DNA of 64,000 bases from Citrobacter amalonaticus. GTDB lineage: Bacteria; Pseudomonadota; Gammaproteobacteria; Enterobacterales; Enterobacteriaceae. The position numbers and the translations under genes are program-made. The notes beneath the pieces were generated by a model, which saw only the letters and a list, made by a program, of their open reading frames with translations, was not told the DNA's origin and made no database searches. Where the stretch lies: positions 1,302,001 through 1,366,000 of the forward strand of contig NZ_AP024585.1 of the NCBI RefSeq assembly GCF_018323885.1. The letters run 5' to 3'. Of this stretch, positions 1 through 12,391 are shown piece by piece. Each line of letters starts with the position of its first letter. Within the stretch, counting starts at the first letter, position 1.

Positions 1-1
1 G

Positions 2-2326
2 TCGCGTATTCTCTATCAACAGCAGCAAACGCTGCCGTCGGCGGATGAACTCTCTGACATGACCAACCGCATTGCGGACCTGCGTCTGGAGCAGTTCGAA
101 ATTAACCAGCAGCGTGACGCGTTGTTCCAGAACGATGCGTTCGTGGCTAAGCTGGAAGAAGGCCACAGCAACGAAGTGAATGACGAAGTCCACGATGCGC
201 TGCTACAGGTTGTCGATATGCGCCGTGAACTGCTGGACCAGTTGAACAAGCAACTGGGTAATCAGCTCATGATGGCCATTAATCTGCAAATTAATCAGCA
301 GCAGTTAATGAGTGTCTCGAAAAGCCTGAAAGAGATCCTGACCCAGCAAATCTTCTGGGTAAACAGCAACCGGCCAATGGACTGGGACTGGATCAAAGCC
401 TTCCCGCAGTCGCTGAAAGATCAGTTCAAGTCGATGAAAATCACGGTGAACTGGGAAAAAGCGTGGCCAGCGGTGTTTATCGCCTTCCTGGCCGGGTTGC
501 CGCTACTGCTCATTGCCGGGTTGATTCGCTGGCGTCTGAAGTGGCTGAAAGCCTGGCAGCAGCAACTCGCCGCCGCGGTGGGATCGCTGCGCAATGACAG
601 TCAGCTAAACACACCGAAAGCGATTCTGATCGATCTGATTCGCGCGCTGCCAGTATGTCTGCTGATTCTGGCGGTCGGCCTGATTTTGCTGACCATGCAG
701 TTAAACATCAGCGATCTGCTGTGGGCATTCAGTAAAAAACTGGCAATCTTCTGGCTGGTTTTCGGACTGTGCTGGAAAGTGCTCGAAAAAGACGGGGTGG
801 CGATTCGCCATTTTGGTATGCCTGCGCAACTGACCAGCCACTGGCGTCGCCAGATTGTGCGCATCAGCCTGGCGCTACTGCCGCTGCATTTCTGGTCAGT
901 CGTGGCAGAGCTTTCTCCCTTGCATCTGATGGACGATGTGCTGGGGCAGGCGATGATTTTCCTCAACCTGCTGCTGATCGCGTTTCTGGTCTGGCCGATG
1001 TGCCGCGAAAGCTGGCGTGATAAAGAGTCACATGGCCTGCGCCTGGTGACGATCACCATCCTGTCTATCATCCCGATTGCGCTGATGGTGCTGACGGCAA
1101 CTGGCTACTTTTACACCACGCTGCGCCTGTCGGGCCGCTGGATTGAAACCGTTTATCTGGTCATCATCTGGAACCTGCTCTATCAGACGGTGCTGCGCGG
1201 TTTAAGCGTCGCGGCGCGGCGTATCGCCTGGCGTCGTGCACTGGCGCGTCGGCAGAATCTGGTGAAAGAGGGGGCCGAAGGAGCGGAACCACAGGAAGAA
1301 CCCACCATCGCGCTGGAGCAGGTGAACCAGCAAACGTTACGCATTACGATGCTGCTGATGATTTCACTGTTTGCGGTGGTGTTCTGGGCGATTTGGTCCG
1401 ATCTGATCACCGTGTTCAGCTATCTCGACAGCATTACGCTCTGGCACTACAACGGCACCGAAGCGGGCGCAGCGGTAGTGAAAAGCGTGACGATGGGCAG
1501 CCTGCTGTTTGCCATTATCGCGTCGATGGTCGCCTGGGCGTTGATCCGTAACCTGCCGGGTCTGCTGGAAGTGCTGGTGCTGTCGCGTCTTAAAATGCGC
1601 CAGGGCGCCTCGTACGCCATCACCACGATCCTGAACTACATCATCATTGCCGTCGGGGCGATGACGGTCTTCGGTTCGCTCGGCGTGTCGTGGGATAAAC
1701 TGCAATGGCTGGCGGCGGCCTTATCGGTCGGTCTCGGTTTCGGCTTGCAGGAGATTTTCGGTAACTTTGTCTCGGGTTTGATCATTTTGTTCGAACGTCC
1801 GGTGCGGATTGGCGATACGGTGACGATCGGCACATTCTCTGGTACCGTCAGCAAGATCCGTATCCGCGCAACCACCATTACCGATTTCGATCGCAAAGAG
1901 GTGATCATCCCGAACAAGGCGTTTGTAACCGAGCGCCTGATCAACTGGTCGTTGTCTGATACCACCACCCGTCTGGTGATCCGCATTGGCGTGGCGTACG
2001 GTTCGGATCTGGATAAAGTGAAGAAAGTCCTGCTTCAGGCTGCGATGGAGCATCCGAAGGTGATGCACGATCCTGAGCCGGCGGTGTTCTTCACTACCTT
2101 CGGCGCCAGTACCCTGGATCATGAACTGCGTCTGTACGTGCGTGAACTTCGCGATCGTAGCCACACGGTTGATGAACTGAACCGATCAATCGATCGTCTG
2201 TGCCGTGAAAACAACATTGATATCGCCTTTAACCAGCTTGAAGTGCATCTGCGCAACGAGAAGGGCGATGAGGTCACAGAGGTGAAACGCGAGATCAAAG
2301 GCGACGATCCGACGCCTGCGGTTTAA
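2..2326 (+). CDS. mscK: MscK (KefA) mechanosensitive channel, C-terminal part
   Basis: Potassium-dependent mechanosensitive channel of the inner membrane that releases solutes on hypo-osmotic shock. The frame is open from base 2 with no start, so the 5' end lies outside the window. The 774 codons present match the last two thirds of the roughly 1120-residue E. coli protein. Several membrane segments precede a C-terminal MscS domain. Its pore helix region (GLGFGLQEIFGNFVSGLII, window about 1729-1785) and the following beta domain with ERPVRIGDTV are clear. The first visible codons encode a Q-rich periplasmic coiled-coil stretch typical of MscK. A REP/BIME element follows the stop codon. Identity is essentially certain; only completeness is limited by the window edge. 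Confidence 0.97.
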   Translation, partial: SRILYQQQQTLPSADELSDMTNRIADLRLEQFEINQQRDALFQNDAFVAKLEEGHSNEVNDEVHDALLQVVDMRRELLDQLNKQLGNQLMMAINLQINQQQLMSVSKSLKEILTQQIFWVNSNRPMDWDWIKAFPQSLKDQFKSMKITVNWEKAWPAVFIAFLAGLPLLLIAGLIRWRLKWLKAWQQQLAAAVGSLRNDSQLNTPKAILIDLIRALPVCLLILAVGLILLTMQLNISDLLWAFSKKLAIFWLVFGLCWKVLEKDGVAIRHFGMPAQLTSHWRRQIVRISLALLPLHFWSVVAELSPLHLMDDVLGQAMIFLNLLLIAFLVWPMCRESWRDKESHGLRLVTITILSIIPIALMVLTATGYFYTTLRLSGRWIETVYLVIIWNLLYQTVLRGLSVAARRIAWRRALARRQNLVKEGAEGAEPQEEPTIALEQVNQQTLRITMLLMISLFAVVFWAIWSDLITVFSYLDSITLWHYNGTEAGAAVVKSVTMGSLLFAIIASMVAWALIRNLPGLLEVLVLSRLKMRQGASYAITTILNYIIIAVGAMTVFGSLGVSWDKLQWLAAALSVGLGFGLQEIFGNFVSGLIILFERPVRIGDTVTIGTFSGTVSKIRIRATTITDFDRKEVIIPNKAFVTERLINWSLSDTTTRLVIRIGVAYGSDLDKVKKVLLQAAMEHPKVMHDPEPAVFFTTFGASTLDHELRLYVRELRDRSHTVDELNRSIDRLCRENNIDIAFNQLEVHLRNEKGDEVTEVKREIKGDDPTPAV

Positions 2327-2337
2327 TCAAACGATCG

Positions 2338-2441
2338 CATGCCTGATGGCGTCACTTGCGTCTTAATCCGGCCTACAACGCAGGGTAAATTCCAATACCC
2401 GCTCAGAAATGTAGGCCTGATAAGCGCAGCGCCATCCGGCA
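2338..2441. repeat. REP/BIME element after mscK
   Basis: Two REP-like units in opposite orientation lie at about 2341-2376 and 2411-2440. Their cores, GCCTGATGGCG and CGCCATCCGGC, are the usual enterobacterial palindromic unit. They occupy the gap between the convergent genes mscK and rsmS, where BIMEs commonly sit. Confidence 0.85.
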
Positions 2442-2445
2442 AAAA

Positions 2446-2607
2446 TCAATCAAGTTTGTCAGCAGTTTGAGCCACTTTTTTTTCATAGTCCCGTTTAACC
2501 ATTTCCAGCGCTTTCAAGACGGTATCCGGGGCGACATGGTTTTCTTCCAGCAATACAATCAAATCGACGGCCAGTTTGACCTCATCCGGGGCGTTTTCAA
2601 GTGACAT
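2446..2607 (-). CDS. rsmS: RsmS (YbaM) small protein
   Basis: A 53-residue protein beginning [17 protein letters not shown] and ending in a lysine-rich tail, the same length as E. coli YbaM. RsmS has been linked to post-transcriptional control of motility and carbapenem production in Pectobacterium (family knowledge). In E. coli it has also been connected with PriC in replication restart. It is the second gene of a priC-rsmS unit, 14 bases after priC. The gene is too short for many ORF finders but has a clear start, and its product is acidic at the N terminus and basic at the C terminus. No signal peptide or membrane segment is visible. Confidence 0.9.
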   Translation of the reverse strand: MSLENAPDEVKLAVDLIVLLEENHVAPDTVLKALEMVKRDYEKKVAQTADKLD

Positions 2608-2621
2608 AGCGTCTCCAGGGA

Positions 2622-3149
2622 TTAGCGAGTTAAACGCGCCAGGACACGTTCAATATTGTCCAGCGCCTTTCGACAGCGCGCCAGACGACCTTCATAGATT
2701 TCCACTTCGCGTTGCAGCGTTTGTTGTTCGTCCAGACGGGTGACCTGAGCCAGCCGCGCTTTGCGCTGCGCGGTCATTTCCTGCAAACGTCGCTCAAATT
2801 CCTGATGCTGGATGCGTCTGCGTTGCCAGTGTGCCAGACCCGGCGAGGCGCTGTCCCACTCCCGCAGCGACCAGCTGGCAGTTTCGCGGGAGATTGCTTC
2901 CAGTTGCGACGCCAGATGTTCCGCCAGCCAGGCCACTTGCGGCAGTTGCTGCTGTTCAACCGCCTGACGTAGCGCCTGAAGGTGGCCTTCAGCTTCATCC
3001 AGACAGGCCTGGAGCAGGGTGCTACGCGTCTGAAAAAGATGGCGATCGAAACGGGCGCTGATCGTGGCATGCTGCGCCACCGGCGCACAGCGTTGGCGCA
3101 GGAGGGCGAGCTGATCTTCCAGCTTTTGCAGCAGCATGGCGGTTTTCAC
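2622..3149 (-). CDS. priC: PriC primosomal replication protein N''
   Basis: PriC is a 175-residue helical protein that loads DnaB at stalled forks by a PriA-independent route and binds SSB and ssDNA. The protein begins (M)[13 protein letters not shown] and ends in an arginine-rich helix, as in E. coli PriC of the same length. The start is GTG at 3147-3149, preceded by GGAG with a 7-base spacer. It reads divergently from ybaN and is followed after 14 bases by rsmS, so the two are probably co-transcribed. The sequence is rich in Q, R and L in a heptad-like pattern with no membrane segment. Confidence 0.95.
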   Translation of the reverse strand: MKTAMLLQKLEDQLALLRQRCAPVAQHATISARFDRHLFQTRSTLLQACLDEAEGHLQALRQAVEQQQLPQVAWLAEHLASQLEAISRETASWSLREWDSASPGLAHWQRRRIQHQEFERRLQEMTAQRKARLAQVTRLDEQQTLQREVEIYEGRLARCRKALDNIERVLARLTR

Positions 3150-3218
3150 TGTAACACTCCGATGAAAATGATAACTGTTATGCTAAAGTAGCGTTCTGGT
3201 TTGCGATATGCCTTTATT

Positions 3219-3596
3219 ATGCAACGAATCCTTTTAATCATCACGGGTTGGCTGGCGGTTGTATTGGGGACGCTGGGTGTTGTGTTGCCTGTATTGCCGA
3301 CGACACCGTTTATCCTGCTGGCTGCCTGGTGCTTTGCCCGCTCATCGCCGCGTTTCCATAACTGGTTACTCTACCGCTCGTGGTTTGGCAGCTATTTGCG
3401 ATTCTGGCAGAAATATAAGGCTATGCCGCCGGGCGTTAAGCCCCGCGCGATCGTAATGATCCTCATCACCTTCGCCGTATCGCTGTGGTTGACCCCGATG
3501 TGGTGGGTGCGGATCCTGCTGCTGGTGATCCTGGCTTGCCTGCTGGTATTTATGTGGCGAATACCTGTGATTGACGAAAAGCAACAAAAGCACTGA
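3219..3596 (+). CDS. ybaN: YbaN, DUF454 inner membrane protein
   Basis: A 125-residue DUF454 protein with three to four hydrophobic helices. The start at 3219 (MQRILLIITGW) gives the E. coli length; an upstream in-frame ATG at 3201 would add six residues and is less likely. The family signature PVLPTTPFILLAAWCF, followed by the WFGSYLRFW stretch, is present. The function of DUF454 proteins is not established. The gene is divergent from priC and 164 bases upstream of apt, which probably has its own promoter. Confidence 0.92.
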   Translation: MQRILLIITGWLAVVLGTLGVVLPVLPTTPFILLAAWCFARSSPRFHNWLLYRSWFGSYLRFWQKYKAMPPGVKPRAIVMILITFAVSLWLTPMWWVRILLLVILACLLVFMWRIPVIDEKQQKH

Positions 3597-3760
3597 AGCA
3601 TAATAATCGCGGTTGCAATTGCGAGCGGTAGCCAGTAAATTCGACCGTTTTCGAGCACAGGCGCACTGGGTCAAATTAATGCAGCCAATAAAGAGGCCGC
3701 TTGAAGGATGAAGTGTATAGTGCGCCGTGAAGTAACACCGTATTAATCAGGCACAAACTT

Positions 3761-4312
3761 ATGACCGCAACTGCACAGCAGCTTGAGTTTCTCAAAAATA
3801 GCATTAAAAGCATTCAGGACTACCCGAAACCGGGCATTCTTTTCCGTGATGTCACCAGCTTACTGGAAGATCCGAAAGCTTACGCACTCAGCATCGAATT
3901 GCTGGTTGAGCGTTACAAAAATGCAGGCATCACCAAAGTTGTCGGTACCGAAGCTCGCGGCTTTCTGTTTGGCGCGCCGGTAGCGTTGGGTCTGGGCGTT
4001 GGCTTTGTGCCGGTGCGTAAACCGCGCAAGCTGCCGCGTGAAACGATCGCTGAAAGCTACGAACTGGAATACGGCACCGATCAACTGGAAATCCACCTTG
4101 ATGCGATCCACGCCGGTGATAAAGTGCTGGTGGTTGACGATCTGCTGGCAACCGGCGGTACGATTGAAGCGACCGTGAAACTGATCCGTCGTCTGGGCGG
4201 CGAAGTGACCGATGCGGCGTTCATCATCAACCTGTTTGACCTCGGCGGCGAACAGCGTCTGGCGCAGCAGGGCATCAACTGTTATAGCCTGGTTCCTTTC
4301 CCGGGGCACTAA
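3761..4312 (+). CDS. apt: Adenine phosphoribosyltransferase
   Basis: Purine-salvage enzyme that converts adenine and PRPP to AMP and pyrophosphate in the cytoplasm. The product has 183 residues, the E. coli length. The PRPP-binding motif [13 protein letters not shown] lies at residues 122-134. The type I phosphoribosyltransferase core is intact, with [11 protein letters not shown] near residue 63 binding the purine side. The gene stands alone between ybaN and dnaX, with a 164-base upstream gap that can hold its promoter. A predicted nucleoside hydrolase elsewhere in the window would feed free bases to this enzyme if it releases adenine (inference). Confidence 0.97.
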   Translation: MTATAQQLEFLKNSIKSIQDYPKPGILFRDVTSLLEDPKAYALSIELLVERYKNAGITKVVGTEARGFLFGAPVALGLGVGFVPVRKPRKLPRETIAESYELEYGTDQLEIHLDAIHAGDKVLVVDDLLATGGTIEATVKLIRRLGGEVTDAAFIINLFDLGGEQRLAQQGINCYSLVPFPGH

Positions 4313-4424
4313 TCGGCTCAACAGCACCTGACGTATTAGCTGAAGACATGACCTCGCTGAATTAGTGAGGTTGTGTTAGCATTCCCCCCTATGAATCCAC
4401 CTTCCAGCGTTTCAGAGCCAGCCA

Positions 4425-6353
4425 ATGAGTTATCAGGTTTTAGCCCGAAAATGGCGCCCACAAACCTTTGCTGACGTCGTCGGCCAGGAACATGTGCTGA
4501 CCGCACTGGCGAACGGCTTGTCGTTAGGGCGTATTCACCATGCATATCTTTTTTCCGGTACCCGGGGTGTCGGTAAAACCTCCATTGCCCGTCTGCTGGC
4601 AAAGGGACTGAATTGCGAAACCGGCATTACCGCCACGCCGTGCGGCGTGTGTGATAACTGCCGTGAAATCGAACAGGGGCGATTTGTCGATCTGATTGAG
4701 ATCGATGCTGCCTCGCGCACTAAAGTTGAAGACACCCGGGATCTGCTGGATAACGTCCAGTACGCCCCGGCGCGCGGTCGATTCAAAGTTTATCTGATCG
4801 ACGAAGTGCATATGCTGTCTCGCCACAGTTTTAACGCGCTGCTCAAAACGCTTGAAGAGCCGCCGTCGCACGTCAAATTCCTGCTGGCGACAACCGATCC
4901 GCAGAAGCTGCCGGTGACTATTCTGTCCCGCTGCCTGCAGTTCCATCTTAAGGCGCTGGATGTCGACCAGATCCGCCATCAGCTTGAACACATTCTTAAC
5001 GAAGAGCAGATAGCCCACGAGCCGCGCGCACTGCAACTGCTTTCCCGTGCGGCCGATGGCAGTCTGCGTGACGCGCTGAGTCTGACCGATCAGGCGATAG
5101 CCAGCGGTGATGGCCAGGTTTCCACCCAGGCGGTGAGCGCGATGCTCGGCACGCTGGATGACGATCAGGCGCTGTCGCTGGTGGAGGCGGTAATCGCTGC
5201 CGACGGTGAACGGGTGATGACGCTGGTCAACGAGGCCGCAGCGCGGGGAATTGAGTGGGAAGCACTGCTGGTCGAAATGCTTAGTCTGCTGCACCGTATT
5301 GCATTGGTCCAGTTGTCTCCTGCCGCACTAGGCGGCGACATGGCGACGATCGAAGTGCGCATGCGTGAACTGGCGCGCACCGTGCCGCCAGCGGACGTTC
5401 AGCTTTATTACCAGACGTTATTGATTGGCCGTAAAGAACTGCCGTACGCGCCAGACAGACGCATGGGCGTTGAAATGACCTTACTGCGGGCGCTGGCGTT
5501 TCATCCGCGTATGCCGCTACCAGAACCCGAGGTTCCGCGACAATCATTTGCCCCTGTCGCGCCAACGGCGGTAATGACGCCGACCCAGGTGCCGCAGCAG
5601 TCTGCACCCGCGCAACCGGCCCCGGCAGCACCGCTACCGGAATCCACCAGTCAGGTGCTGGCGGCGCGCAACCAACTGCAACGTGCGCAGGGAGCAACCA
5701 AAGCAAAAAAGAGTGAACCGGCAGCCGCACCCCGCGCGCGGCCGGTGAATAACGCTGCGCTGGAAAGACTGGCTTCGGTATCAGAACGCGTACAGGCTCG
5801 TCCTGCACCGTCTGCGCTCGAGCAGGCGCCGGCGAAGAAAGAGGCCTATCGCTGGAAGGCGACCACGCCGGTTGCTGAAGTGAAAGAGGTGGTGGCGACA
5901 CCGAAGGCGCTGAAGAAAGCGCTGGAGCATGAGAAAACGCCGGAACTGGCAGCTAAGCTTGCCGCAGAAGCGATTGAACGCGATCCGTGGGCGGCGCAGG
6001 TCAGCCAGCTCTCGCTGCCAAAACTGGTTGAGCAGGTCGCGCTCAACGCCTGGAAAGAAGAGAACGATAATGCGGTCTGTCTGCATTTGCGTTCCAGCCA
6101 GCGTCACCTGAATTCCAGCGGTGCACAACAAAAGCTGGCGGAAGCACTGAGTCAGCTTGCGGGCTCAACGGTTGAACTGACCATCGTAGAAGATGATAAT
6201 CCGGCGGTGCGAACGCCGCTGGAGTGGCGTCAGGCGATTTATGAAGAGAAACTTGCGCAGGCGCGTGAGTCGATAGTTGCGGATAACAACATCCAGACCC
6301 TGCGTCGGTTCTTCGATGCGGATCTGGATGAAGAGAGTATCCGCCCCATTTGA
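4425..6353 (+). CDS. dnaX: DNA polymerase III tau subunit (and gamma by frameshift)
   Basis: Clamp-loader ATPase and organiser of the replicative holoenzyme. The full-length tau product has 642 residues against 643 in E. coli. The Walker A motif GTRGVGKTS is at residues 45-53 and a zinc site is formed by C64, C73, C76 and C79; DEVH of Walker B and an AAA+ lid follow. A Pro/Ala-rich linker (about 350-420) leads to the tau-specific C-terminal domains that bind DnaB and alpha. A -1 frameshift signal at 5689-5748 yields the shorter gamma form. The next genes, ybaB and recR, follow closely, as in the known dnaX-ybaB-recR operon. Confidence 0.98.
   Translation: MSYQVLARKWRPQTFADVVGQEHVLTALANGLSLGRIHHAYLFSGTRGVGKTSIARLLAKGLNCETGITATPCGVCDNCREIEQGRFVDLIEIDAASRTKVEDTRDLLDNVQYAPARGRFKVYLIDEVHMLSRHSFNALLKTLEEPPSHVKFLLATTDPQKLPVTILSRCLQFHLKALDVDQIRHQLEHILNEEQIAHEPRALQLLSRAADGSLRDALSLTDQAIASGDGQVSTQAVSAMLGTLDDDQALSLVEAVIAADGERVMTLVNEAAARGIEWEALLVEMLSLLHRIALVQLSPAALGGDMATIEVRMRELARTVPPADVQLYYQTLLIGRKELPYAPDRRMGVEMTLLRALAFHPRMPLPEPEVPRQSFAPVAPTAVMTPTQVPQQSAPAQPAPAAPLPESTSQVLAARNQLQRAQGATKAKKSEPAAAPRARPVNNAALERLASVSERVQARPAPSALEQAPAKKEAYRWKATTPVAEVKEVVATPKALKKALEHEKTPELAAKLAAEAIERDPWAAQVSQLSLPKLVEQVALNAWKEENDNAVCLHLRSSQRHLNSSGAQQKLAEALSQLAGSTVELTIVEDDNPAVRTPLEWRQAIYEEKLAQARESIVADNNIQTLRRFFDADLDEESIRPI
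5689..5748 (+). promoter_or_regulatory. dnaX programmed -1 frameshift signal
   Basis: The slippery heptamer A AAA AAG is at 5705-5711. An internal Shine-Dalgarno-like AGGGAG at 5689-5694 lies ten bases upstream. A GC-rich hairpin downstream can pair ACCGGC with GCCGGT (about 5717-5748). After slipping, the ribosome reads GAG then TGA at 5714-5716, giving a gamma protein of 430 residues. All three stimulatory parts match the well-studied E. coli signal. Confidence 0.93.
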
Positions 6354-6391
6354 TCGTAAGCGACGCTTATGATTGTCATCCCTTAACGTGA

Positions 6392-6735
<344 letters not shown>

Positions 6736-6736
<1 letters not shown>

Positions 6737-7341
6737 TGCAAACCAGCCCGCTGTTAACTCAGCTTATGGAAGCACTGCGTTGCCTGCCGGGCGTTGGCCC
6801 GAAGTCGGCGCAGCGCATGGCGTTTACGCTGCTTCAGCGTGACCGCAGCGGCGGGATGCGTCTGGCGCAAGCGCTCACCCGGGCGATGTCGGAAATCGGT
6901 CACTGCGCCGATTGCCGCACTTTCACCGAGCAAGAGGTTTGCAATATCTGTTCAAATCCGCGTCGTCAGGAAAACGGCCAGATTTGCGTGGTCGAGAGTC
7001 CTGCGGATATCTATGCGATTGAACAGACCGGGCAGTTTTCCGGACGCTACTTCGTGCTGATGGGGCATTTGTCGCCGCTCGACGGCATCGGGCCAGATGA
7101 TATCGGTCTCGACAGACTTGAGCAGCGCCTGTCCTGCGAGCAACTCAGTGAAGTGATCCTCGCGACCAACCCGACGGTCGAAGGGGAAGCCACGGCGAAC
7201 TACATTGCTGAACTCTGCGCGCAATATGGCGTTGACGCCAGCCGTATCGCACACGGCGTGCCGGTCGGCGGTGAACTGGAGATGGTGGACGGTACCACGC
7301 TGTCGCATTCTCTGGCAGGACGCCACAAGATTAAATTCTGA
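6736..7341 (+). CDS. recR: Recombination mediator RecR
   Basis: RecR works with RecO and RecF to load RecA on SSB-coated gaps. The product has 201 residues, the E. coli length. An N-terminal helix-hairpin-helix ([14 protein letters not shown]), a C4 zinc finger (C57, C60, C69, C72) and a Toprim domain beginning ICVVESPAD are visible in order. The start overlaps the ybaB stop. A GC-rich hairpin at 7347-7370 lies just after the gene and before the htpG heat-shock promoter. Confidence 0.97.
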
Positions 7342-7346
7342 ACAAA

Positions 7347-7370
7347 CGGAGGCTGTGCTCGCGGCCTCCG
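7347..7370 (+). terminator. Hairpin after recR
   Basis: A perfect 7-bp stem, CGGAGGC (7347-7353) with GCCTCCG (7364-7370), and a 10-base loop start six bases after the recR stop. No U-tract follows, because the htpG promoter begins at 7371. It may be a weak or factor-assisted terminator, or a 3'-end stabilising hairpin. Confidence 0.5.
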
Positions 7371-7399
7371 CTTGAAATCCCCCCCGGTTGTCCCCATTT
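7371..7399 (+). promoter_or_regulatory. Sigma-32 heat-shock promoter of htpG
   Basis: CTTGAAA at 7371-7377 and CCCCATTT at 7392-7399 are separated by 14 bases. This fits the sigma-32 consensus (CTTGAAA, then CCCCATNT) and lies about 50 bases before the htpG start. The position agrees with the known heat-shock control of htpG in E. coli. Confidence 0.9.
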
Positions 7400-7451
7400 C
7401 ACCCTCAACGTGTTTTTACCATTGAAAATGGCATTGTTGAGGTAGATCTAC

Positions 7452-9326
7452 ATGAAAGGACAAGAAACTCGTGGTTTTCAGTCAGAAGTAAAACAGCTTC
7501 TGCATCTGATGATCCATTCTCTGTATTCCAATAAAGAAATCTTCCTGCGTGAGCTTATCTCTAACGCCTCCGATGCGGCAGACAAGCTGCGTTTTCGCGC
7601 GCTGTCGAACCCGGACCTCTATGAAGGCGACGGTGAACTGCGTGTACGCGTCTCCTTCGATAAAGATAAGCGTACGTTGACCATCGCCGATAACGGCGTG
7701 GGGATGAACCGTGATGACGTGATCGATCATCTGGGGACCATCGCGAAGTCCGGGACCAAATCCTTCCTTGAATCCATGGGCTCCGATCAGGCGAAAGACA
7801 GCCAACTGATTGGTCAGTTTGGCGTAGGCTTCTATTCGGCCTTTATTGTCGCGGATAAAGTCACAGTCCGCACTCGTGCCGCAGGCGACAAGCCGGAGAA
7901 CGGCGTGTTCTGGGAATCAGCGGGCGAAGGTGAATACACCGTTGCCGATATCACCAAAGACGATCGCGGAACGGAAATCACGCTGCATCTGCGTGAAGGC
8001 GAAGACGAGTTCCTCGATGACTGGCGCGTACGTTCCATCATCAGCAAATATTCCGACCATATCGCCCTGCCGGTTGAGATAGAAAAACAGGAAGAGAAAG
8101 ACGGCGAAACCGTCGTTACCTGGGAGAAAATCAACAAGGCGCAGGCGCTGTGGACCCGTAACAAGTCGGAAATCAAAGATGACGAGTACAACGAGTTTTA
8201 CAAGCATATCGCGCACGATTTTACCGATCCACTGACCTGGAGCCACAACCGCGTAGAAGGGAAGCAGGAGTACACCAGTCTGCTGTACATCCCGTCGCGG
8301 GCACCGTGGGACATGTGGAACCGCGATCACAAACATGGCCTGAAGCTGTACGTCCAGCGCGTCTTTATCATGGACGACGCCGAGCAGTTCATGCCGAACT
8401 ATTTGCGCTTCGTGCGAGGGCTTATTGATTCCAACGATCTGCCGCTGAACGTTTCTCGTGAGATCCTGCAGGACAGCACCGTCACCCGCAACCTGCGTAG
8501 CGCACTGACTAAGCGTGTTCTGCAGATGCTGGAAAAACTGGCGAAAGAGGATGTGGAAAAATACCAGACGTTCTGGCAGCAGTTTGGTCTGGTGATGAAA
8601 GAAGGGCCGGCGGAAGATCATGCTAACCAGGAAACCATCGCCAAACTGATGCGTTTCGCGTCGACGCATACCGACTCTTCTGCGCAGACCGTCTCTCTGG
8701 AAGACTACGTCTCTCGCATGAAAGAAGGGCAGGAGAAGATTTACTACATTACCGCTGACAGCTATGCGGCAGCGAAGAGCAGCCCGCACCTGGAACTGCT
8801 GCGTAAGAAAGGCATCGAAGTGCTGTTGCTCTCCGATCGCATTGACGAGTGGATGATGAACTACCTCACCGAGTTTGACGGTAAGGCGTTCCAGTCCGTC
8901 GCCAAAGCGGACGAGTCTATCGACAAGCTGGCCGATGAGGTTGATGAAAGCGCGAAAGAAGCGGAAAAAGCGCTGACACCGTTTGTTGAGCGCGTGAAAA
9001 ACCTGCTGGGCGACCGGGTGAAAGACGTACGTCTGACGCACCGTCTGACCGATACGCCGGCGATTGTCACCACCGACGCGGACGAAATGAGCACCCAGAT
9101 GGCAAAACTGTTTGCCGCAGCGGGTCAGAACGTACCGGAAGTGAAATACATCTTTGAACTCAATCCGGACCACGTGCTGGTGAAACGCACGGCGGATACC
9201 CAGGATGAAGCGCAATTCAACGAGTGGGTTGAACTGCTGCTGGATCAGGCGCTGTTTGCCGAGCGTGGCACGCTCGAAGATCCAAACCAGTTCATCCGCC
9301 GCATGAACCAACTGCTGGTTTCCTGA
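7452..9326 (+). CDS. htpG: Chaperone HtpG (bacterial Hsp90)
   Basis: ATP-dependent Hsp90 chaperone of the cytosol, 624 residues as in E. coli. The N-terminal GHKL ATPase carries [13 protein letters not shown], the DNGVGM loop and the [11 protein letters not shown] lid hinge. The middle domain contains the conserved NVSREILQ segment near residue 335. The bacterial form naturally lacks the eukaryotic EEVD tail. It is a single-gene unit with a sigma-32 promoter upstream and a strong intrinsic terminator downstream. A long open frame on the opposite strand is a codon-bias shadow. Confidence 0.98.
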   Translation: MKGQETRGFQSEVKQLLHLMIHSLYSNKEIFLRELISNASDAADKLRFRALSNPDLYEGDGELRVRVSFDKDKRTLTIADNGVGMNRDDVIDHLGTIAKSGTKSFLESMGSDQAKDSQLIGQFGVGFYSAFIVADKVTVRTRAAGDKPENGVFWESAGEGEYTVADITKDDRGTEITLHLREGEDEFLDDWRVRSIISKYSDHIALPVEIEKQEEKDGETVVTWEKINKAQALWTRNKSEIKDDEYNEFYKHIAHDFTDPLTWSHNRVEGKQEYTSLLYIPSRAPWDMWNRDHKHGLKLYVQRVFIMDDAEQFMPNYLRFVRGLIDSNDLPLNVSREILQDSTVTRNLRSALTKRVLQMLEKLAKEDVEKYQTFWQQFGLVMKEGPAEDHANQETIAKLMRFASTHTDSSAQTVSLEDYVSRMKEGQEKIYYITADSYAAAKSSPHLELLRKKGIEVLLLSDRIDEWMMNYLTEFDGKAFQSVAKADESIDKLADEVDESAKEAEKALTPFVERVKNLLGDRVKDVRLTHRLTDTPAIVTTDADEMSTQMAKLFAAAGQNVPEVKYIFELNPDHVLVKRTADTQDEAQFNEWVELLLDQALFAERGTLEDPNQFIRRMNQLLVS

Positions 9327-9340
9327 TAACTGCGATGTGA

Positions 9341-9378
9341 ATGCCGGATAAGCGTGATTGCTATCCGGCATTTCTTTT
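9341..9378 (+). terminator. Intrinsic terminator of htpG
   Basis: A perfect 10-bp stem, ATGCCGGATA (9341-9350) with TATCCGGCAT (9362-9371), is followed by TTCTTTT. It starts 15 bases after the htpG stop. The stem resembles a REP core, so it may have arisen from one. Confidence 0.85.
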
Positions 9379-9439
9379 AATCGCCTCTCTTTTCTAAATT
9401 TTCCCTCATTAACCGTTTCAGCGCTGGCACCTTCCTTGA

Positions 9440-10156
<717 letters not shown>

Positions 10157-10199
10157 GTTTTTCGCGTAGTGAACCTTTTATCAGGCCTGCCATTATCGC

Positions 10200-10230
10200 G
10201 TAGGCCTGATAAGCGTAGCGCCATCAGGCA
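10200..10230. repeat. REP element after adk
   Basis: A single REP unit, GGCCTGATAAGCGTAGCGCC then ATCAGGC, sits between the co-directional genes adk and hemH. It can form an imperfect hairpin with the usual central loop. Confidence 0.8.
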
Positions 10231-10310
10231 AATTCTCGTTTTACCTCTCACAGCAATTAGTTCTTCTTACTCACTTTTCCGCTACAATTATCAACAATTT
10301 GAATCGATAA

Positions 10311-12250
<1,940 letters not shown>

Positions 12251-12391
12251 AAAACGCTCCTTGTGAAATCGACCCATTGTAAAAGCTTCCGTCGTGGAAA
12301 CTGCGATCCGTTCGTCTGTTATTGAAACTCTGTCGTCCAGAGGGGAATGTGCTACCATGCACCGCTCAGTTATCCACCTGTAAAAACAGCT

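Noticed and set aside
7917..9371. A 484-codon open frame on the minus strand across htpG
   Set aside because: It lies fully antisense to a certain gene, is rich in F, R, H and Q as expected for a shadow of biased codons, and has no family match that I recognise.
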